Shown here: positions 46,011 through 54,315 of the stretch, piece by piece
Layout: each line of letters starts with the position of its first letter
Numbering within the stretch: position 1 is the stretch's first letter
Source: Limnohabitans sp.
GTDB lineage: Bacteria > Bacteroidota > Bacteroidia > Flavobacteriales > Flavobacteriaceae
Direction of reading: 5' to 3'
Length of the DNA: 64,000 nucleotides
NCBI GenBank assembly: GCA_030053945.1
Contig: JASGCW010000001.1
Coordinates: 51,074-115,073 of the forward strand
The notes under the pieces: model-generated
The model's input: only the letters and a program-made list of their open reading frames with translations
What the model was told of the DNA's origin: nothing
Databases searched by the model: none
Translations under genes and position numbers: made by a program

Positions 46011-47296
46011 ATTACACAAGAAATTACTTATCTTTACGACGCTACAGGCAAAAAGTACAAAAAATAGCACCAGAATATGTAGGTGGTATTGTAGGAATGC
46101 AAAATCAAGTAACAGACTATATGCAAGGCGGTTTTCAATATAAAAACAATATACTTTTGTTTTTCCCTCAAGCAGAGGGTTATGTAAACGTGGCAGTAGT
46201 AGAAACCAATTGCACCACTTGCAAACCAGCACAAATTATTCGTTCAAACAACTATACCTACGTATATAATTATACTGATCATTTAGGAAATATCCGTTTA
46301 AGTTATAGTTTAGATCCAAGCACCAATACCCTAAAAGTAATGGATGAAAACCACTACTACCCTTTTGGATTAAAACACAATAATTATAACTCAGATACAA
46401 AAATGGTTATGAAAAGTGGCACAACTTCAAAAATTGCTGTACCACCAGTAGAGGTTAAACCGTTTTATAATTACAAGTATAATGGTAAGGAATTACAAGA
46501 CGAGCTAGGGCTGAATATGTATGACTATGGAGCAAGGAATTATGACCCTGCGTTATGTAGATGGATGAATATTGATCCGCATAGTGAAAATTATTTAAGT
46601 TTATCTAATTATGTCGCATTTGCGAACAATCCTATACTTTTCATTGATCCTACAGGAGAAGATATAAATTTTTGGCAGATAAACTCTAAAAGCGGAAAAT
46701 GGGAACAAGTTTCTTTTGAGAAACTGGATAAAAAAGTACAAAAAGGTATTTTGGACTTTGGTAAGACCAAAGAAGGATACTCTTTTTTAGCCAGTTTTTC
46801 TAATGCAGGTGATAAGATAGGTGATTTAAATTTTAAAAAAGATGGTAAATATTCAGATCATGTCTTTAATATGTTACAAACTGAAGGCAAATCTAATTCA
46901 GAAGGAACAAGTTCAGCAAGAGTCTATAAAGATCATGTAGAAATTAATATGGAAATTAATAAAGATATGCCAAACCCTTCTATTAATATGGCTGAAACAA
47001 TTGGTCATGAAGCATTTTTACATATGGAACAAGATATTCATGACCTTATAAATACTTTTGATAATAAAGGTTTTGTAGCGGCTTTTTCTTTAGAGTATAA
47101 ACAAACGATAGAAAACAAGAAAGGCTATAAGGATCATTTAGCTGTTAAAGATGATAAAATGGGTAGAGCGAAAAGATATTTTGAATATATTACTCAATTA
47201 AAGTCAGTACTTAATCCCGAAGCCGTTCAAAAACATGTTAATAGTGAAATTAATAAAACATACTCAGCAGGTCAAAAAGACAAACCAAAGAAATAA
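46011..47296 (+). pseudogene. orphan RHS tip 2, frameshifted, with HExxxH tip
   Basis: A second RHS core fragment (readable from ITYLYDATGKK; the intact downstream frame starts at 46097). One A is missing near 46052, which ends the upstream frame in TAG. The conserved DPALGRW reads DPALCRW. The core block (FQYKNNILLFFPQAEGYVN to LFIDPTGED) is closer to tip 1 than to the main toxin. The tip of about 215 residues contains ETIGHEAFLHMEQD near residue 297 of the frame from 46097, an HExxxH motif that may bind metal, though it is not the standard HExxH. There is no signal peptide, so it is a silent cassette unless recombined. Confidence 0.8.
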
Positions 47297-47903
47297 TATA
47301 AGACTTTTATTTAGCCTAATTCCTATTTTGTTTTTCTCAATCTGTTGTAAAAAACAAAGCCATAATAAAGAAGGCACTGAAAAAGATTTATACTATGAAA
47401 TACTTTCTGAAAATAAAAAAATTATAGGATATAGTCATCGAAAATATTTTTTTATAAGAGATACGATAACAGAAAAGAATATATCATTTGATTTAAAAGG
47501 AAATATTACAAATCAATATTCTAAAAAATTTTTAAAAAAGAAATCAAATCTTTATTTTTTGTCTGCTGAAAACATAGATTTTAAAAAAGATATTTACTTG
47601 TCACTTTTATCAAAAGATTCCTGTCATAGAATTGAACAGAGGTTTAAAAGATTTGAAGTATGCTTTTTGAGTTATATTAATTATAAAAACTATAAAAATG
47701 TTTATAAAATCCATTATGAAGAAATTTCAGATGACGGTCTTGTTGAAACTATAATTTTAAATAAAGATTTTACAATTCTTGCTAAATTTTATGAAAGCAA
47801 TAATTACGGTAAAGAGATTATTATAGATTACAAACTAGTCAATAAAACAGTTAAAAAATCAATAGACTCCTTGGCCCCGCTCACGCGCGAACAATGTCAT
47901 TAA
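47235..47903 (+). CDS. putative immunity lipoprotein, 3' end altered by a MITE
   Basis: A frame of 222 residues. The only in-frame ATG (47235) lies inside the preceding tip, giving a long basic leader before the hydrophobic segment LLFSLIPILFFSICC with lipobox-like SICC. The real start may be weaker and nearer. The body is strand-rich with many K and Y and is not recognised. The last three codons and the stop (QCH, TAA at 47901-47903) come from the MITE-like element. A lipoprotein partner would fit a toxin acting in the periplasm. Confidence 0.5.
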   Translation: MLIVKLIKHTQQVKKTNQRNNIRLLFSLIPILFFSICCKKQSHNKEGTEKDLYYEILSENKKIIGYSHRKYFFIRDTITEKNISFDLKGNITNQYSKKFLKKKSNLYFLSAENIDFKKDIYLSLLSKDSCHRIEQRFKRFEVCFLSYINYKNYKNVYKIHYEEISDDGLVETIILNKDFTILAKFYESNNYGKEIIIDYKLVNKTVKKSIDSLAPLTREQCH

Positions 47904-48015
47904 GTTAAGGAATTTTAGTTAAAAATTCACCTTGCTATATCGATGATTTTAAAAGGATTATGTGATTTCTCCTTACGTCGAAATGACAAACGAGACGCTT
48001 AACTTAATGACATTG
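47892..48015. mobile_element. 124-bp MITE-like element with target duplication
   Basis: Perfect 18-bp terminal inverted repeats, CAATGTCATTAAGTTAAG (47892-47909) and CTTAACTTAATGACATTG (47998-48015), are flanked directly by the 10-bp direct repeat CACGCGCGAA (47882-47891 and 48016-48025). The inside is 88 bp, non-coding. This is the form of a non-autonomous transposon with a fresh target-site duplication. No transposase with matching ends is in the window; the IS1595 ends differ. Confidence 0.92.
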
Positions 48016-48045
48016 CACGCGCGAATCCTTTCGCGTGGTAGTAAA

Positions 48046-48121
48046 TAAAAACAAAAAGCACTCTGTAAAAAGTGCTTTTGTTGTTTTATAAACAATCTAT
48101 ATCACATATTTTTCACAATAA
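48046..48121 (+). repeat. terminator repeat, left copy (upstream of T9SS type B gene)
   Basis: It contains ACAAAAAGCACTCTGTAAAA, a hairpin AAAAGCACT/AGTGCTTTT, then a tail with ATATCACATATTTTTCACAA. A near copy follows the T9SS type B gene at 51442-51518, with the same order of hairpin and tail. It probably ends transcription of the toxin cassettes. Confidence 0.8.
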
Positions 48122-48160
48122 CCCAAAAAGAAAATACCCTAAAAAACAAATAGTTTTACC

Positions 48161-48168
48161 TATTTTTG
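48161..48168 (+). promoter_or_regulatory. putative -7 box (TATTTTTG)
   Basis: A TAnnTTTG match 24 bp before the preferred ATG of the T9SS type B gene at 48192. It supports this start over the upstream in-frame ATG at 48072. Confidence 0.5.
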
Positions 48169-48191
48169 CACCAAAAAAATTTGGAAAGAAT

Positions 48192-51100
48192 ATGAAATGG
48201 TTTTGGCTGTTTTTTTGTAGTAGTTTTCTCTTTGCACAACAAGAAGCAACCTACTGGTATTTTGGCGAATTTGCAGGTATAAAATTTAATACCGACGGCA
48301 GTGTTACTACACTCACAGATGGGAATCTAAGAGCACTAGAAGCTTGTTCGACAGTCTCAAGCGCGTCTGGACAACTACTGATGTACACAAATGGTATGAA
48401 AGTCTATAACAAAAACCACCAAGTAATGCCTAATGGTAATGGGTTGAACAGTAATATTTCTACCACACAAACAGGCATTGTATCTAAACCAGGTAATCCC
48501 AATTTATATTATATCTTTACGCAAGATGAAGAAGCAAAACAAAATGGTTTTTGCTACTCGGTAGTAGACATGACACTAGACGGCGGTTTAGGAGATGTAA
48601 CCAATGAAAAAAATGTACAAGTTTACACCCCTTCCTGCGAAAAAGTAGCCATTGTTAAACACGCTAACAATGTCGATTATTGGATTATTACCCATGGCTG
48701 GAACAGTAACAGCTATTATGCTCACTTACTCACCGCTACTGGACTTAATCCTACTCCTGTTATTAGTAATGTTGGTTCGGTTATTCAAGGTAGAAGTTCG
48801 ACAAACGTCATTGGTTATTTAAAAATAGCCCCCAATGGCACAAAAATAGCGGCTTGTCATTTGGAATATTATTCTCCAACACAAATAAATGGTACCGTAG
48901 AGTTATTTGATTTTGATGGTCTAACAGGTATCATCTCGAATCCTCAAATATTGCTTTTAGATGAAAAACCCTATGGCATCGAGTTTTCTCCTAATAGCGA
49001 GATTTTGTACCAACCTAGTTTAAAGTACAAAACAATTTTTCAATACGATTTGAATGCAGCAGATATCCCTAATTCTAAGAGAAGTATTTATCAAAACGAT
49101 ACTTTCAACTTTATAGGACTACAGTTAGCCCCTAACGACAAAATATATGTAACTCGACTTGGTGATACCAAACTGGCAGTCATTAATAACCCTGATGTAT
49201 TGGGAGCTGGATGTAATTTTGTTTTGGATGGTGTCGATTTGAACGGTAAGATGTGCCTTAATGGCTTACCTTCCTTTCCTTCTTCTTATTTTAAACCACA
49301 GCTAAACTTATCCTCTAACTGTGAGGATGAAAACATTCAGTTTACCATAACCACGAATCAAACCATATTAGGCGTAAACTGGGATTTTGGAGACAGTTCA
49401 CTACCTCAAAATAGCATTATAGGCAACCATAGTTACACAAATCCAGGCACCTACACTATTGTTGCAACAGTGAGTATCGCTTCTGGTATTAAAACATTCA
49501 GAAAAACTGTTACTATCTTAGCTAAACCTACCATTAATAGCAATGTATCGCTAAAACAATGCGACGATGACCTTGATGGGTTTAGTGCTTTTAATCTAAC
49601 AGAGGCAAACAGTAAGATTTCAACCAATTATGCTAACGAAACTTTTTCTTATTATAGAACGGCTGGTGATGCTCAAAACAAAACCAATCCTATTACTAAT
49701 TTTACCGCCTACACCAACCAAGTCGTAAGTAACGACATCGTATATGTGCGAGTAGAAAATGCTAATGGTTGTTTTCGTATTGCACAGCTGGATTTGAATG
49801 TTTCTACCACTCAAGTACCTGTAAATTTTACGCGTACTTTTACAGTTTGTGATGATAACATTCTAGGTACTAATACAGATGGTATTACCGCTTTCAATTT
49901 TTCTAGCGTAGATACACAAGTACGCGATCTATTTCCTCCAGGGCAACAACTAACCATTACTTACTACCGTAATCTAGCTGATGCACTCGCTGAACAAAAT
50001 AAAATTACAGATACTAGCAATTACCGTAACATAGGATATCCTAATACACAAAATATTTATACTCGTGTAGATAGCGACACCAATAATGATTGTTTGCTTC
50101 TCAAAACTTTTATCACCCTTACCGTAGAACGTATTCCAATTACTCAACCACTAACACTTGTGCATTGTGATGACGACCAAGATGGAAAATACGGTTTTGA
50201 CACTACCCACTTGCAAACTACTTTACTTAACGGTTTAACTGATGTTAGCGTATCTTACTTTGATGAAAACAACAATTCATTACCCAGTCCGCTTCCTAAT
50301 CCGTTTGTAACGGCAAGCCAAATAGTTAAAGTAATCATAAAAAACAATACTCCTACGGCTTGTGATTATCAAACCACCATTACCTTTACGGTAGATGATT
50401 TGCCTCAAATATTTCCTATCCCAACTACATCAACAACCATTTGTGATGATGAAGCAGAACCAAGTCTGCAAGATGGGAAATATGCTTTTGACACGGCTGC
50501 TTTTCAAAATATTATTTTAGGCAGTCAAACTGGGATGATTGTCAAATATTTTGATGCGGCAAATAATCCGTTATCAAGTCCTTTACCTAATCCGTTTGTA
50601 ACAAACACACAAAACATTAGAGTGGAAGTAATCAATCCTAGTAATACAACTTGTGTAGCTAACGGAACTATTCCTTTTGTGGTACATCCTGTTCCTAAAA
50701 TTAATTTAACGGGAGACGAATTGGTTTGTAACGAAAAAACGTTAACCAAAACAATCAATGCTGAAATAACTGATGGCACACCACAAAGCAACTATACTTA
50801 TGTATGGAAAAGGAATGGAATATTGCTTCCATCTGAAACAAATTATACCCTAAATGTAAACCAAGAAGGCAGTTACACCGTGGAGGTAACAAATGCGCAG
50901 GGTTGCACAAGAACGAGAACTATTACTGTAAGAGCTTCAGATATAGCCACCATACAAAACATCGCTGTTACTGAGCTTTCAGATAATAATTCTATCGTGG
51001 TTAGTGTAACAGGGCAAGGAGATTATGTATATAGCATTGATGGTGTAAACTATCAAACTGAAAACACGTTTAGTGGCATACCTGCTGGAGTTTATACGGT

Positions 51101-51416
51101 ATATATCAAAGACCTTAATGGATGTGGAATTGCTGACAGAACAATCAGTGTTTTAGGCATTCCTAAGTTCTTTACTCCTAACGGTGATGGTTATAATGAT
51201 TTCTGGAACATACAAGGAGCTAATGCAAAACTAAATAGTAAAACAGAAATTCTTATTTTTAATCGTTTTGGTAAATTACTCAAACAAATTAGTCCAATGA
51301 GTCAAGGTTGGGACGGGACTTTTAATGGGGAACAACAAACTTCAGATGATTATTGGTATAGTATCACCCTTGAAAATGGTCAAATAATTAAAGGACATTT
51401 TGCATTGAAAAGATAA
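48192..51416 (+). CDS. large secreted protein with T9SS type B sorting domain
   Basis: A 1074-residue surface or secreted protein. A signal peptide (MKWFWLFFCSSFLFAQ) leads into a propeller-like part (about 20-410, ATYWYFGEFAGIKFNTDGSV and the APNGTKIAACH type repeats). A PKD domain follows (WDFGDSS, HSYTNPGTYTIVATV, about 430-480), then three related beta modules with the pattern CDDDxDGxxAFN and SPLPNPFVTxxQ. The last 85 residues (IPKFFTPNGDGYNDFWNI to the end) are the gliding motility-associated C-terminal (type B) sorting domain. The two SPLPNPFVT modules are near duplicates. The role may be adhesion, but this is inferred. Confidence 0.88.
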   Translation: MKWFWLFFCSSFLFAQQEATYWYFGEFAGIKFNTDGSVTTLTDGNLRALEACSTVSSASGQLLMYTNGMKVYNKNHQVMPNGNGLNSNISTTQTGIVSKPGNPNLYYIFTQDEEAKQNGFCYSVVDMTLDGGLGDVTNEKNVQVYTPSCEKVAIVKHANNVDYWIITHGWNSNSYYAHLLTATGLNPTPVISNVGSVIQGRSSTNVIGYLKIAPNGTKIAACHLEYYSPTQINGTVELFDFDGLTGIISNPQILLLDEKPYGIEFSPNSEILYQPSLKYKTIFQYDLNAADIPNSKRSIYQNDTFNFIGLQLAPNDKIYVTRLGDTKLAVINNPDVLGAGCNFVLDGVDLNGKMCLNGLPSFPSSYFKPQLNLSSNCEDENIQFTITTNQTILGVNWDFGDSSLPQNSIIGNHSYTNPGTYTIVATVSIASGIKTFRKTVTILAKPTINSNVSLKQCDDDLDGFSAFNLTEANSKISTNYANETFSYYRTAGDAQNKTNPITNFTAYTNQVVSNDIVYVRVENANGCFRIAQLDLNVSTTQVPVNFTRTFTVCDDNILGTNTDGITAFNFSSVDTQVRDLFPPGQQLTITYYRNLADALAEQNKITDTSNYRNIGYPNTQNIYTRVDSDTNNDCLLLKTFITLTVERIPITQPLTLVHCDDDQDGKYGFDTTHLQTTLLNGLTDVSVSYFDENNNSLPSPLPNPFVTASQIVKVIIKNNTPTACDYQTTITFTVDDLPQIFPIPTTSTTICDDEAEPSLQDGKYAFDTAAFQNIILGSQTGMIVKYFDAANNPLSSPLPNPFVTNTQNIRVEVINPSNTTCVANGTIPFVVHPVPKINLTGDELVCNEKTLTKTINAEITDGTPQSNYTYVWKRNGILLPSETNYTLNVNQEGSYTVEVTNAQGCTRTRTITVRASDIATIQNIAVTELSDNNSIVVSVTGQGDYVYSIDGVNYQTENTFSGIPAGVYTVYIKDLNGCGIADRTISVLGIPKFFTPNGDGYNDFWNIQGANAKLNSKTEILIFNRFGKLLKQISPMSQGWDGTFNGEQQTSDDYWYSITLENGQIIKGHFALKR

Positions 51417-51441
51417 TAAAAGTTTATCGATTTTTATCTAC

Positions 51442-51518
51442 AAAAACAAAAAGCACTCTTTTTTATAGAGTGCTTTTATTCTTTATCAACAATTTAAATC
51501 ACATACTTTTCACAATAC
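51442..51518 (+). repeat. terminator repeat, right copy (downstream of T9SS type B gene)
   Basis: A near copy of 48046-48121: ACAAAAAGCACTCTTTTTTA, an 11-bp hairpin AAAAGCACTCT/AGAGTGCTTTT, and a tail with AATCACATACTTTTCACAAT. It lies 25 bp past the stop codon. A third, degraded copy of the beginning is near 52284-52310. Confidence 0.8.
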
Positions 51519-51620
51519 CAAAAAAACTGTATCACAAACCTTTGAAGCAGTTTTTTATCTTCAAACCTGTTTAGTTTTAAAATCACTTCCTTATCTTTAC
51601 AATTATAAAATTCAAAAATT

Positions 51621-51839
51621 ATGAATTTACAAGCAGTCAAAATGGAATTGATAGAAATGCTTATAAGTACTCGAAAAGCTACGGTATTAAAGAAAATAAA
51701 AGCTATTTTAGAAGAGGAACAAGAACATTTAACACAAGAAGATTATAAAATAATCGATGCTCGTAGAGAAAGTCATTTAAACGGAGAAAGTAAATCCTAT
51801 TCTTGGCAAGAAACAAGGCAAAAAATCCAAAATCGCTAG
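51621..51839 (+). CDS. antitoxin-like protein of a RelE/ParE-type module
   Basis: A 72-residue acidic helical protein (LIEMLISTRKATVLKKIKAILEEEQEHLTQEDYKIID) ending in SYSWQETRQKIQNR, a tail common in small antitoxins of Bacteroidetes RelE/ParE pairs. The toxin gene follows after 4 bp but is broken. The assignment rests on size, the tail and the neighbour. It may no longer have a target. Confidence 0.7.
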   Translation: MNLQAVKMELIEMLISTRKATVLKKIKAILEEEQEHLTQEDYKIIDARRESHLNGESKSYSWQETRQKIQNR

Positions 51840-51843
51840 TACA

Positions 51844-52138
51844 ATGAAATATGTATTAGAAATCAAAGAGGAAGCCGTTATTGATATACAAAAAGCCTAT
51901 GATTAGTATAAAGAAAACAGAGCAGGATTAGGAGAACGTTTTCTTAATACATTAGACGATTATTTTGAACGAATACAAAAACAGCCCAGCACTATCAAAT
52001 CAGGCGAAAACCATACAGAGAAGCATTTGTAAAAGACTTTCCCTACCTAATCATTACGATATAATAGAAGCAAATGTAATCGTATATGCTGTTTTTAACA
52101 CCTATTTAGATCCAAAGAAAAAACCAAGTAAAAAATAA
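51844..52138 (+). pseudogene. broken RelE/ParE-type toxin
   Basis: The start reads MKYVLEIKEEAVIDIQKAYD, then a TAG replaces what is usually a Trp codon at position 21, followed by YKENRAGLGERFLNTLDDYFERIQKQP, as in ParE/RelE toxins. Near 52005 the frame changes. The continuation YREAFVKDFPYLII and a conserved end VIVYAVFNTYLDPKKKP appear in other frames. At least one nonsense codon and two indels are needed, so the gene is dead. Confidence 0.85.
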
Positions 52139-52490
52139 AGCCTATAATAGCTAATCGTAACCTTACGAACAAAAAATCATCTTTGCTTTTTCAGTAATTA
52201 CTCCTAAAACTAATACCAAATTACGTTACAGAGCGATAGCTATTCTAAATAAAAGTACACGTTTGACGCACTAATGCAAAAACATAAAAACAAAAAGCAG
52301 GCTGTAAAAAAGATATTTTTATTGTTTAAAAAGTTAACAGTTTACCCTTTTTAGCAATGATTTATTTAGTAAACACAGTACAATACGGAAAAGATTCTGA
52401 AAACATATTTATGGCTGGAGAGTAATTCTGTTGTAAGTTTTACACACTATTTTTAATTTTCTACCTTTGACAAAATTGAAAGAATAAAAA
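52139..52490. other. intergenic region with repeat remnant
   Basis: No gene is supported. It holds a degraded copy of the A-rich junction and terminator repeat (AAAAACAAAAAGCAGGCTGT, near 52286) and the promoter region of pepE. A 22-codon frame at 52360-52428 (MIYLVNTVQYG) is too short to call. Confidence 0.6.
52462..52469 (+). promoter_or_regulatory. putative -7 box of pepE
   Basis: TACCTTTG, a TAnnTTTG match 21 bp before the ATG. Confidence 0.5.
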
Positions 52491-53195
52491 ATGAAAAAAG
52501 TTATATTAGCAAGCACCTCAACACTCTATAATAGTGGTTATTTAGAATATCTTCTACCTACACTAGAAAATCATTTCAGCAATGTAAAAACATTACTTTT
52601 CATACCTTATGCACAGCCTGGAGGCATAAGCTATGATGATTATACGTCAAAAGTCAGGGAAGCATTCCTAAAAATAAATATACAAGTAAAAGGGATTCAC
52701 GAATACAACAACCCTCAAGATGCCATAAAAAGTGCAGAGGGGATTTTTACAGGAGGAGGAAATACTTTTTTATTGGTAAAAACATTATATGACAATAATC
52801 TAATACCTATTCTAAAAAACACTATAGAAAACGGCACACCTTATTTAGGTTGCAGTGCAGGTAGCAATCTTGGCGGAAAAACAATGAATAACACTAATGA
52901 TATGCCTATCGTATTGCCTCCAAGTTTTGAAACCTTAGGTTTGATCAATTTTAATTTGAACCCACATTATCTTGATCCAATAGAAGGTTCTACACATATG
53001 GGCGAAACTCGAGAAACGAGAATTAATGAATTCCACAAACTTAGCAACACACCTGTGCTAGGCTTACGCGAAGGCAGTTGGCTAGAAGTATATGCTAACG
53101 ATATTATTATACGAGGCGAACATACTGCTCGTCTATTCAGAAGTGGCGAATTCCCTGTTGAATTGGCACCAAGTGAAAACTTGAATTTTTTATAA
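52491..53195 (+). CDS. pepE: dipeptidase E (alpha-aspartyl dipeptidase)
   Basis: A 234-residue cytoplasmic serine peptidase of family S51 that cleaves Asp-X dipeptides. The nucleophile Ser122 lies in YLGCSAGSNLG, the preceding GIFTGGGNTF block (about 84-93) is conserved, and NLNPHYLDP near 156 holds the catalytic-region His. The usual motif is GWSAGSN; here Cys replaces Trp, a mild deviation. The gene is monocistronic with its own promoter box and terminator. Confidence 0.93.
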   Translation: MKKVILASTSTLYNSGYLEYLLPTLENHFSNVKTLLFIPYAQPGGISYDDYTSKVREAFLKINIQVKGIHEYNNPQDAIKSAEGIFTGGGNTFLLVKTLYDNNLIPILKNTIENGTPYLGCSAGSNLGGKTMNNTNDMPIVLPPSFETLGLINFNLNPHYLDPIEGSTHMGETRETRINEFHKLSNTPVLGLREGSWLEVYANDIIIRGEHTARLFRSGEFPVELAPSENLNFL

Positions 53196-53200
53196 AAAAG

Positions 53201-53235
53201 AAAACCTCAAACTAATATATCGTTTGAGGTTTTTT
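53201..53235. terminator. bidirectional terminator after pepE
   Basis: AAAACCTCAAAC (53201-53212) pairs with GTTTGAGGTTTT (53222-53233), with a 9-base loop and T run. It serves pepE and the convergent small membrane protein gene. Confidence 0.9.
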
Positions 53236-53236
53236 A

Positions 53237-53563
53237 TTATCCTTCTGCATTTTGATTAAGATGCTTTAAAACTTCATCTGTAACATCTTTTCCTCCAGAA
53301 AAATTTGTGAACATTGCTCCTATAGTATAAATAGGTCCCCAAGGAATACCCCACCATCCTAGCAATAATGTAAGAATAGTATATCCTATACTATGTTTTA
53401 TAGCAGATTCATCAGATTTTACAAAATAAATATCAGTACCTCTTTTGAAGGTCATTATAAGAATAGATATACAATATTCAAATACAACAAATTTTGCACC
53501 GTTATTTAGTTCTCTATTGATTTCATCTATTGAAAGATCTTCAATATTTTTAATTGCTGCCAT
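53237..53563 (-). CDS. small membrane protein of unknown function
   Basis: A 108-residue protein. The first 25 residues are acidic and helical (IEDLSIDEINRELNNGAKFVVFEYCIS), followed by a hydrophobic segment and a second one (SIGYTILTLLLGWWGIPWGPIYTIGAMFTNF, about 63-93) with the GWWGIPWGP motif. I recall this motif in conserved hypothetical Bacteroidetes proteins, without known function. It lies between pepE and tRNA-Gly. Confidence 0.75.
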   Translation of the reverse strand: MAAIKNIEDLSIDEINRELNNGAKFVVFEYCISILIMTFKRGTDIYFVKSDESAIKHSIGYTILTLLLGWWGIPWGPIYTIGAMFTNFSGGKDVTDEVLKHLNQNAEG

Positions 53564-53580
53564 AGTTTAATTGAATAAAA

Positions 53581-53605
53581 AAACCTCAAGTAATACTTGA
53601 GGTTT
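53581..53605 (-). terminator. terminator hairpin after tRNA-Gly
   Basis: AAACCTCAAG pairs with CTTGAGGTTT around TAATA. It lies just downstream of the minus-strand tRNA and upstream of the small membrane protein gene. Confidence 0.75.
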
Positions 53606-53612
53606 ATATTAG

Positions 53613-53685
<73 letters not shown>

Positions 53686-53861
53686 ATTACTTTACAAAAA
53701 AATTACTGATTTTAGAAGTGTTCAGCGAACTTGTTTGCGGGTGCAAATATAAGAAATTACTTTTCTTAATTGCAAATTTTTTTTAAAATATTTTTTCGAT
53801 AAAAAACAAAAATACTCGGGAACGAACATCTAATAAATAAGATTTCTTCTTTTTTAAATAG

Positions 53862-53869
53862 TAAATTTG
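53862..53869 (+). promoter_or_regulatory. putative -7 box (TAAATTTG)
   Basis: A TAnnTTTG match ending 5 bp before the GNAT start codon, which implies a leaderless or nearly leaderless mRNA. Confidence 0.5.
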
Positions 53870-53874
53870 TATCG

Positions 53875-54315
53875 ATGAGTACAGTTAAAATTATTCCTAA
53901 AGAGTTAACCTATTCTATAAGACAAGAAGTTTTAAGAAAAGGTAAACCTATAGAAAGTTGTTATTTTGATGGAGATTCAAACGAATCTACTTTTCATTTT
54001 GGAATTTATATAAACAAAGAATTAGCAGGAATAGCAACGCTTTTAGAAACAAAAACTGATTTGATTGAGAATGATGCTCAATATCAATTAAGAGGAATGG
54101 CTGTATTAGATTTATATCGAAAAAAAAATATTGGAACAGAATTATTAAAAAAAATAGAACGGTTTTGCATTGAAAATGAGAAAGAAATCCTTTGGTTTAA
54201 TGCTAGAAAAACAGCTATTGAATTTTATAAAAAATCAGGATATGAAATTTTAGGCAAGGAATTTGAGATAGAAAATATAGGAACACATTTCTTAATGTTT
54301 AAAAAACTTATATGA
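53875..54315 (+). CDS. GNAT-family N-acetyltransferase
   Basis: A 146-residue acetyl-CoA-dependent transferase. The core shows the beta strand FGIYINKELAGIATLLE, then YQLRGMAVLDLYRKKNIGTELLKKIE (about 72-97), the acetyl-CoA-binding motif A with R/K-x-x-G-x-G/A-like loop (KKNIGTELL), and the C-terminal AIEFYKKSGYEILGKEF. The substrate is unknown. It overlaps the L,D-transpeptidase gene by 4 bp, so both are likely on one transcript. Confidence 0.9.
   Translation: MSTVKIIPKELTYSIRQEVLRKGKPIESCYFDGDSNESTFHFGIYINKELAGIATLLETKTDLIENDAQYQLRGMAVLDLYRKKNIGTELLKKIERFCIENEKEILWFNARKTAIEFYKKSGYEILGKEFEIENIGTHFLMFKKLI

Noticed and set aside
47892..48015. MITE mobilised by the IS1595 transposase in this window
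   Set aside because: The element ends (CAATGTCATTAAG) do not match the IS ends (ACTGATTGTCCG), and the target duplication lengths differ.
48072..48191. N-terminal extension of the T9SS type B protein
   Set aside because: The first 40 residues come from the terminator repeat, and a clean signal peptide starts at 48192.
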